DNA of 64,000 nt from Pogostemon cablin (Eukaryota > Streptophyta > Magnoliopsida > Lamiales > Lamiaceae), in assembly GCA_023678885.1 (NCBI GenBank), contig CM042979.1, positions 25,348,981 through 25,412,980 of the forward strand, read 5' to 3'. The position numbers and the translations under genes were made by a program. The notes beneath the pieces are model-generated. The model was given only the letters and a program-made list of their open reading frames with translations. It searched no databases and was not told the origin of the DNA. Of the stretch, positions 58,225 through 64,000 are shown in pieces (the stretch's first letter is position 1; each line of letters opens with the position of its first letter).

Positions 58225-61200
58225 ATGGGGGAATCTTCAACCTGCCTCATGCGCTCATTTTCCAATTCTTCTCCTACTTCCAGTGAAGAACAAAAGGTTT
58301 TTCTTTTTCTTCGTTGACTTGAATTATGATGTCTTGTATTTATTTTAGATTTTGTGATTAAATTGTTTCAATGAATTTTGTGTGGGCTTCGTTTTAGCTG
58401 AATTCAGCTCGTAGAATTGTTGGAGGTTGGTTTCTTGTTCTTGATATTAATTGGGTATTGCTTAATTTCCCTTTTTGTAGCTTATAAACTTGATTTAGGA
58501 ATTAGGGTTTCAGATTGCATTATGATTTGATATGAGAAATATCAAATCCTTGATCTCTGATTAAAGGGCGATTTGATCAAGAAATGGAATGATTTGACTT
58601 TTGAGTTGACATGTTTCTAGCTTATTCCCCTTTATAAACGCTACTTGTGTATCTTTGCATATGTAAGAATCTTATGGTAGATGCCATTTTGATTAAAATT
58701 GGGTTTTAGTAGGCTTAAATGTCATAGAAAACCATCTAAATGAGCTTTCTTAAAAGAAGCTAGATTGATTGAATATGAAGTTTAAAAGGAGAGACTAAAG
58801 GCATACTATTTGAGGTTATGCTGAATTAATGTGTCATTGTATCGTCATAGTGAAAAGTGCAATATAAGGATAATCTTGGCAGGAAAATCCTCTTCAACGG
58901 GCCTTGACAACATCAGTATCCTTCGGGAGATTCATGTCTGAATCGTTGGACTGGGAGAAATGGTCAGCGTTTACTCAAAATCGACACTTGGAGGAAGTTG
59001 AGAAGTATTCCCGGCCTGGTTCTGTAGCTGAGAAGAAAGCCTACTTGGAAGCCCATTTCATGAGAAGGAGAGCTGCAGCACTACTTGAGCAGAAAAATGT
59101 AGTAGCTGGCGATTTGTCTGAAATAAACTCAGAACATAGGGTTGAGTATAATGCTCCCTTGAATTCGAGTTTTGTACAAAGTGACATCCTTCCAGAAACA
59201 AAGGTAGAAGAGATAGAGAGTAGAGACCCAGTTGTTCATGTTGGTAAAAGTGGTAAATTTGATACTTCAGTTAAAAGTATGCTGGAGGATGTCAAGCTAA
59301 AAATAATTGAAGAAGTTATTCAGCCACATGTTCAGACAGACAATCCAGATGAATCAGCAAACACTCTTGAAAATGATAGATGCATAAGTGATATCCAAAT
59401 CGAGGATAACTTGATCAATGAGGTGTGCATCAGAACAAACCATTTATAATGTTATCTCTTTTGAGTTATTTAGTCCCTTATTAATTAGTCTTCACTAATG
59501 TTATGTTCTAGGTTGACAGTTTCCCAGTAAACTCAGTGCCTAATGTGATGAAACCTGAGGTTTCATCCTCTAAATTGTTGACGAACGGTGGATCTTCTAA
59601 GTGTGCATCTCCTGTAAACGAAATAAGACCTGTTCAACTGGAAAATAATGAAAAGACTCCTCAGAGAAAGAGCAAGGTTATGGATTCAAGTAACAAACGG
59701 AGGTCATACACTACATCCCTCCACATGTCTATCAACCTTTCTCCTCGTTCAGGTGCAATCCAAAAAAATACATCTCTGGCTCTCCAAAAGGTGGAAAAAT
59801 CAAGGATTGCTAGGGCTCCAGCTAAGAAATATAAAAGTGTGTTTCCACACTCCTCAACCAAGGTATTGTATTTTTGAACCTTGCTATATTCCCTTCCCTT
59901 GATTACTCTCTTTCAGATGATCTGTAATGTCTTAGTTGTTTTCCATCTTAAACACAGTCATTTGCAAATGGTCTATTCAAACATCAATCAGAAGAAAGCA
60001 ACAGGTCTTGCTTTTTACTAGAAAAGAAAACTATACTCGCGATCCAAAAATTCATAACTGAGGGTGATGCTTCATTATCTCTTAACTGACTTGATATCTT
60101 GATTGATTTTACTACACTCAGGATCCCGAGGACTCATGGCAATTCAATATCAGAAGCGAATACAGTAAATGGGAAGGTGCAGCCCCCACCCTCGAAGTAA
60201 GCCAATATTCTACAATGTTGTTTATGTGTACTATCTATAAGATGAAAACAATCACTGTATTTACTTAAGATTTAAAATGTCTTTGATTCTTTATAGTACA
60301 ATCATGTTCCAATGTGTAAAAGTAGAGCTGAGATAACTAGTGGCTGATATGAAGTTTTTCTCTTCAGCTATTCCAAATCCTCGAACTTATTCGGAAACAG
60401 AACACGAACTACAACTGTTCCTACTACTTTTACATTCAAAAGTGAAGAAAGGGCAGTAAAAGGAAGAGAGGTATATCAACGCTCATCATAAATAGATAAC
60501 TTTCTAGATTTTTTTTTTCTATATCTAATGCTTTTGATTTATGTATCCTTCCAAAATTTTCAGAAGCTTGAGAAGAAAATAAAACCAATAGAGACGGAGA
60601 AACATCAGAAAAGACGTGCAAAACCACAGGTTTCCTGATTACTGCAATGTTAACTTTAAATTGTATGCATGCTTGCACTTCCAAATTAAACAAGTTGCTT
60701 AGCTAAAAATAATACCCCAATTGAAAAATTATCGAAATGTAATCGTATTTTTTATTTCTCATTTAGCCAATTCAAGTATAGTCACTAGTAATGAACCAGA
60801 AATGTTGTTTAAACCTTAGAACACAGAAAGCAAGTGTATATATGGAGCTTCTCTTGACCACATATAATATTAAATATTAAGCTTTTGGTATGCAGGTTAA
60901 GTCAACAAGTACAGATAAGGATCTCCCTGTTTCCATTGCAATGGAAACAACAAAAAATGCAGAGTTTCCTCCTCGAAACATAACAAAGAAGGTAATCTGA
61001 TTATTTCAGTTCATTAGTAGATAGTTTACTCTGTTGCTCAACAATTATCTGCCCACATAATAAGAAAATGATCAGAACAATAATCACCTTATAGTGATTC
61101 CTATTTGTGCCAACATAATACACATTTGTGCATGTAAAAACTGTGAGCCTTTGTTTTCAGAAACTTGAAGAAAGGTCTGGTTTCAAAGTTCGGAATAATG

Positions 61201-61694
61201 ATTCGAGGCCTCCTTGGAGCTTCTCTTGACCACATATAATATTAAATATTAAGCTTTTGGTATGCAGGTTAAGTCAACAAGTACAGATAAGGATCTCCCT
61301 GTTTCCATTGCAATGGAAACAACAAAAAATGCAGAGTTTCCTCCTCGAAACATAACAAAGAAGGTAATCTGATTATTTCAGTTCATTAGTAGATAGTTTA
61401 CTCTGTTGCTCAACAATTATCTGCCCACATAATAAGAAAATGATCAGAACAATAATCACCTTATAGTGATTCCTATTTGTGCCAACATAATACACATTTG
61501 TGCATGTAAAAACTGTGAGCCTTTGTTTTCAGAAACTTGAAGAAAGGTCTGGTTTCAAAGTTCGGAATAATGATTCGAGGCCTCCTTGGAGGCTTTCAGT
61601 GAAGACCGAAAAATCGAAGGATTCCTATTATGGCAAATGTTTTACAAAGAAGAAGAGTATGAATGAAAATACTTCTCCAAATATCCAGCTATGA
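58225..61694 (+). CDS. TPX2-domain microtubule-associated protein, WVD2-like, nine exons
   Basis: Exons by GT-AG sites and frame: 58,225-58,296, 58,883-59,422, 59,512-59,862, 59,958-60,004, 60,122-60,196, 60,368-60,470, 60,564-60,629, 60,896-60,991 and a last exon at either 61,161-61,229 or 61,533-61,694. Without the duplicated copies the protein is 503 residues. The N-terminus MGESSTCLMRSFSNSSPTSS leads into SFGRFMSESLDWEKWSAFTQ, conserved in WVD2-like TPX2-family proteins. The shortened TPX2 motif is TFTFKSEERAVKGREKLEKK near residues 385-405, followed by a lysine-rich tail. Such proteins bind and stabilise cortical microtubules and affect cell shape. A 372-bp tandem duplication repeats the last two exons and offers an early stop at 61,227-61,229, giving 472 residues. 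The start is the first ATG of exon 1 with a conserved-looking sequence. No intron retains a stop conflict with this model. Confidence 0.9.
60846..61589 (+). repeat. 372-bp tandem duplication covering the last exons of the TPX2-like gene
   Basis: 60,846-61,217 and 61,218-61,589 are identical as far as I can see. Each holds the end of an intron, exon 8 (60,896-60,991; 61,268-61,363), the next intron and the first 57 bp of the last exon (from 61,161; from 61,533). The shared word tggag lies at both outer edges, microhomology at the breakpoints. The first copy of the last exon runs into duplicated intron sequence and hits TGA at 61,227. Confidence 0.97.
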
Positions 61695-62477
61695 TTTAGT
61701 CATTCAATTTGTACTTGTAAAATCATCTTTTAATTGTTATTGAAAATAAGTGGGGTGGATGTTGTTATACTTTAGTGTTTAATGACAAGTGCACACATAC
61801 TAATAATTCATCAAAATTAACAAATACAAATGCAGCATAAAAAATATTCAAAATTTTCAAATAAATTGTTAAGGAAAAAAAATTGACGAAGAGTAAAATC
61901 CTAAGCGAAAGCTTGAACCACGCACAACTACTCACTTTTATGACCTTCCTCCTTATTGGAAATATTGTTGATGCCTGGGATCATAGACGTCAACCTTGAG
62001 CCATGATGGATCATTTTTCTTAAGAGGATCGTTTGTTGTAGGTGAATTGTGTTGGTTGTTGGGATTGTTAGGATAAATGGGAGGATGATGAGCACGTTGG
62101 TTGTTGGGATAAATGGGAGGATGATGACCACAGTACGGGGCCTGATGGATCGTTTGTTGTTGTAAGTGAATTGTGTTGGTTGTTCAGATTGGGAACATAA
62201 AAATGTTGGGTTCTCCACGTGCAAATGTTGATTGGCAAACATGTGGGTCGAATTGAAGTGAAGGAGAATGCAGAAGAGGAGAGGTAACTGCTATGATCTC
62301 AAATACTCTTCCAGTAGAGAAAGATATTGAAGGAGATAAGAGGGGAACTTTTGTGAAGATGGAAGATGGGAAGAATCGTTTGCAGAAGAGATGCAAACAT
62401 GTCTGAAGGATACTTCTGGGAATCATTGAAATTGTAGGCCTGGCCATACAAATTGGTGGAGGAAATTGTCGGGACTT
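61695..62477. other. Downstream intergenic DNA with short local repeats
   Basis: The words gatcgtttgttgt, gaattgtgttggttgttggg and ataaatgggaggatgatga each occur twice between 62,020 and 62,185, an irregular local duplication. Minus frames at 62,242-61,928 and 62,564-62,184 have no recognisable features and the second runs into the hAT-like element. No convincing gene. Confidence 0.6.
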
Positions 62478-62650
62478 TTTGTAGTCAAGGTAAAAATATC
62501 GGTAACTCAAATTTACGGATATATCGATAGAGACATCGATATCGATAAAAATTAAAAAAATCACTGAAACTTGAAAAAAAAGAGAAAATTAATTATTTAA
62601 CTTTGCAATATATTTTAAATAATTTTAATATATAAATAAATTTTAAAATT

Positions 62651-63012
62651 TTAATAAAACTCGTAACATATGATAAGCAAATCAATCACAACATACTCCC
62701 TCCGTCCCATTCAAATAGTGTCTTTTTTCCATTTTGGTCGTCTCACCCAAAGGGCCCCCTTTCCTTTTTTAGACACGTGAGACCCACACCCCCTCTAATA
62801 TAATTAAAATATGGGGCCCACACTCCCACTAATACAATTGCCCACTACACATTAAATAATAATAATCCTTAATCTACGTAAAAAAACAAAAGCTCTTCTT
62901 ACATCTGGACGGAGAGAGTATTTAAATAGTCTAAAGTCTAAATCTTAATAAAACTCATAATATAGGGTAAGCAAATCAATTACAATATATTTAAATAGTC
63001 TAAAGTCATACA
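62651..63012. repeat. Tandem duplication with a MITE inserted in the first copy
   Basis: The phrase ttaataaaactc...taagcaaatcaat...tttaaatagtctaaagtc occurs at 62,651 and again at 62,945. In the first copy a MITE separates the two halves; in the second they are contiguous. The second copy therefore shows the empty site. Confidence 0.85.
62694..62920. mobile_element. Stowaway-like MITE 1, 223 bp with TA duplication
   Basis: The element, 62,696-62,918, starts ctccctccgtccca and ends ggacggagagag, flanked by TA on both sides. Inverted ends and the TA target fit Tc1/mariner-type MITEs. Confidence 0.92.
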
Positions 63013-63608
63013 ATACATAATAACTAATACCAAAATGATAATCTATGATGCTCAAATGTAAACATATGATATTATCTTGATCTAAACAATATTAATATCA
63101 ACTCATCGAATTAGAAAAATTTTGAACATAATTCTGAATGTGTCAGTAGTATTGTTATGTACCAATAAAATACTCCCTCTATACCGATCCAATTGAATAT
63201 ACTAAAATAATTATATTTTTAATCAGTGTATACTATCACACTGTGTACATGAAAGGAAACTCCTCATGTACTTAATAGTAATAATTTTAATGAAAATGAT
63301 AATAAGTGATAATTAATTAAATAAAATAAAACAGTTTTAATAATTTCATGCAAGTGTTGCTCTATTTTTTTAAAAAAATTAATCAAATTAATGAAAAAAA
63401 TTTGTATTTAGTTGGTAACAGTAAAATAAAAAATAATTATTTTTTTTTTTAAAATATAGATAATTTTTTGATATTTTCGATATATCCTCGATATTTTAGC
63501 GATATTTCCTCGATATATCTTGACATCTGAAAAAATTTGAACTGTAGCTAACCGATATCGTTATTGTTACCGACATTTTTGGATATATCCTCGACATCAG
63601 AAAAGATA

Positions 63609-63864
63609 TACTCTCTCCATCCCATTTCAATCTTTAAATATTTCTATTTTGGGCGTCTTATTTCAATCTTTACATTTTCCTTTTTGATAAATGGGACCCA
63701 CACAAATTAATTATTTTTTTCCATGGACCCACACATCACACTAATACACCTACCCACTTTACATTAAAATATTATTTCTCTCACCTGACTACACATTAAA
63801 ATACAACATTCATTAATCTACGTGCAAAAGACAAACATAAATTTGAAATGGGACGGAGGGAGTA
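63609..63864. mobile_element. Stowaway-like MITE 2, 252 bp with TA duplication
   Basis: The element, 63,611-63,862, starts ctctctccatcccatttcaa and ends tttgaaatgggacggaggga before gt and TA. The inverted ends are longer and closer to perfect than in MITE 1. Confidence 0.92.
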
Positions 63865-64000
63865 TCTTTTTTTTCAATATCGATATCGGTACTCTCCAAA
63901 TGCGGATATATCATGGAAATATCGTGGATATTTTTGAAAAATTTAAACCTTGTTTGTAGCCCAATTATCTCATTTCTTAGTATTTTCAATTAATCACTCT

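Larger units (their letters stand above)
62478..63960. mobile_element. hAT-like non-autonomous element, 1467 bp
   Basis: The element is 62,486-63,952, with ends caaggtaaaaatatc and, reversed, caaggtttaaattt. The flanks tttgtagt and tttgtagc form an 8-bp duplication with one mismatch, as for hAT elements. Near both ends the word gatatatc and relatives (tatcgat, cgatatt) recur many times. It has no coding sequence. It contains two TA-flanked MITEs and a local tandem duplication. Confidence 0.75.

Noticed and set aside
62184..62564. 126-codon minus frame
   Set aside because: Its start lies in the hAT-like element and it crosses that element's border, so it cannot be an old gene.
63168..63240. 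A third Stowaway-like MITE (start ctccctctatacc)
   Set aside because: Only one end-like word is present and no matching inverted end or second TA was found.

Overview
This is nuclear plant DNA, most likely from a eudicot. The evidence is Ty1/copia elements with the initiator-Met primer site, Athila-type Ty3/gypsy elements with a tRNA-Asp primer site, CACTA, hAT-like and Stowaway-like DNA transposons, and spliced genes with GT-AG introns of plant type. I cannot name the species from sequence alone; an asterid is a guess. About 90% of the window is transposable elements and their remains. Only one host gene is convincingly complete.

Left half (1-30,250) is a deep nest of retrotransposons. Copia A (1377-9500, minus) sits in copia B (plus, 3' end at 12,007). 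B appears to sit in the gag of gypsy H (minus). H sits in copia D (plus, LTR ending 19,304), which also holds a solo LTR, F (14,611-16,552). D appears to sit in gypsy E (plus, gag and protease, to about 30,250). E was separately hit by copia C (20,557-28,828, minus). Target-site duplications and host frames resuming across the junctions support the order for A, F and C; H in D rests on copia sequence resuming at its right edge; B in H and D in E are inferred because their left ends lie outside the window.

Middle (30,250-54,114): an AT-rich spacer, a decayed copia I (32,192-36,222), then a 17.7-kb Athila-type element G (36,450-54,114, minus, TSD caact). G keeps gag, RT, RNase H, integrase and an Athila-type third ORF. 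Its protease and the start of RT are missing; a short-repeat array lies there instead. The third ORF is interrupted by a 297-bp solo LTR (TSD ctcct) and by a 5.1-kb CACTA-like element (TSD tgc). That CACTA carries a fragment of a cohesin SMC1 gene and, 1.2 kb further on, an intron-containing fragment of a phototropin gene covering the LOV2 domain. G also has four clusters of a GGTTCGACC/GGTCGAACC word: in U3 of each LTR just upstream of the TATA box, upstream of the third ORF, and at the gag-RT gap.

Right end (54,114-64,000): a possible last exon of an unidentified gene immediately beside G, AT-rich repeat DNA with an 835-bp Mutator-like element, a nine-exon TPX2/WVD2-like microtubule-associated protein gene (58,225-61,694, plus) with a 372-bp tandem duplication of its last two exons, and a 1.47-kb hAT-like element containing two TA-flanked MITEs.

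The genes do not form a pathway. The points of interest are gene capture by the CACTA, the repeat arrays at promoter positions in G, a recently moved copia with a dead coding region, and the exon duplication in the TPX2-like gene.
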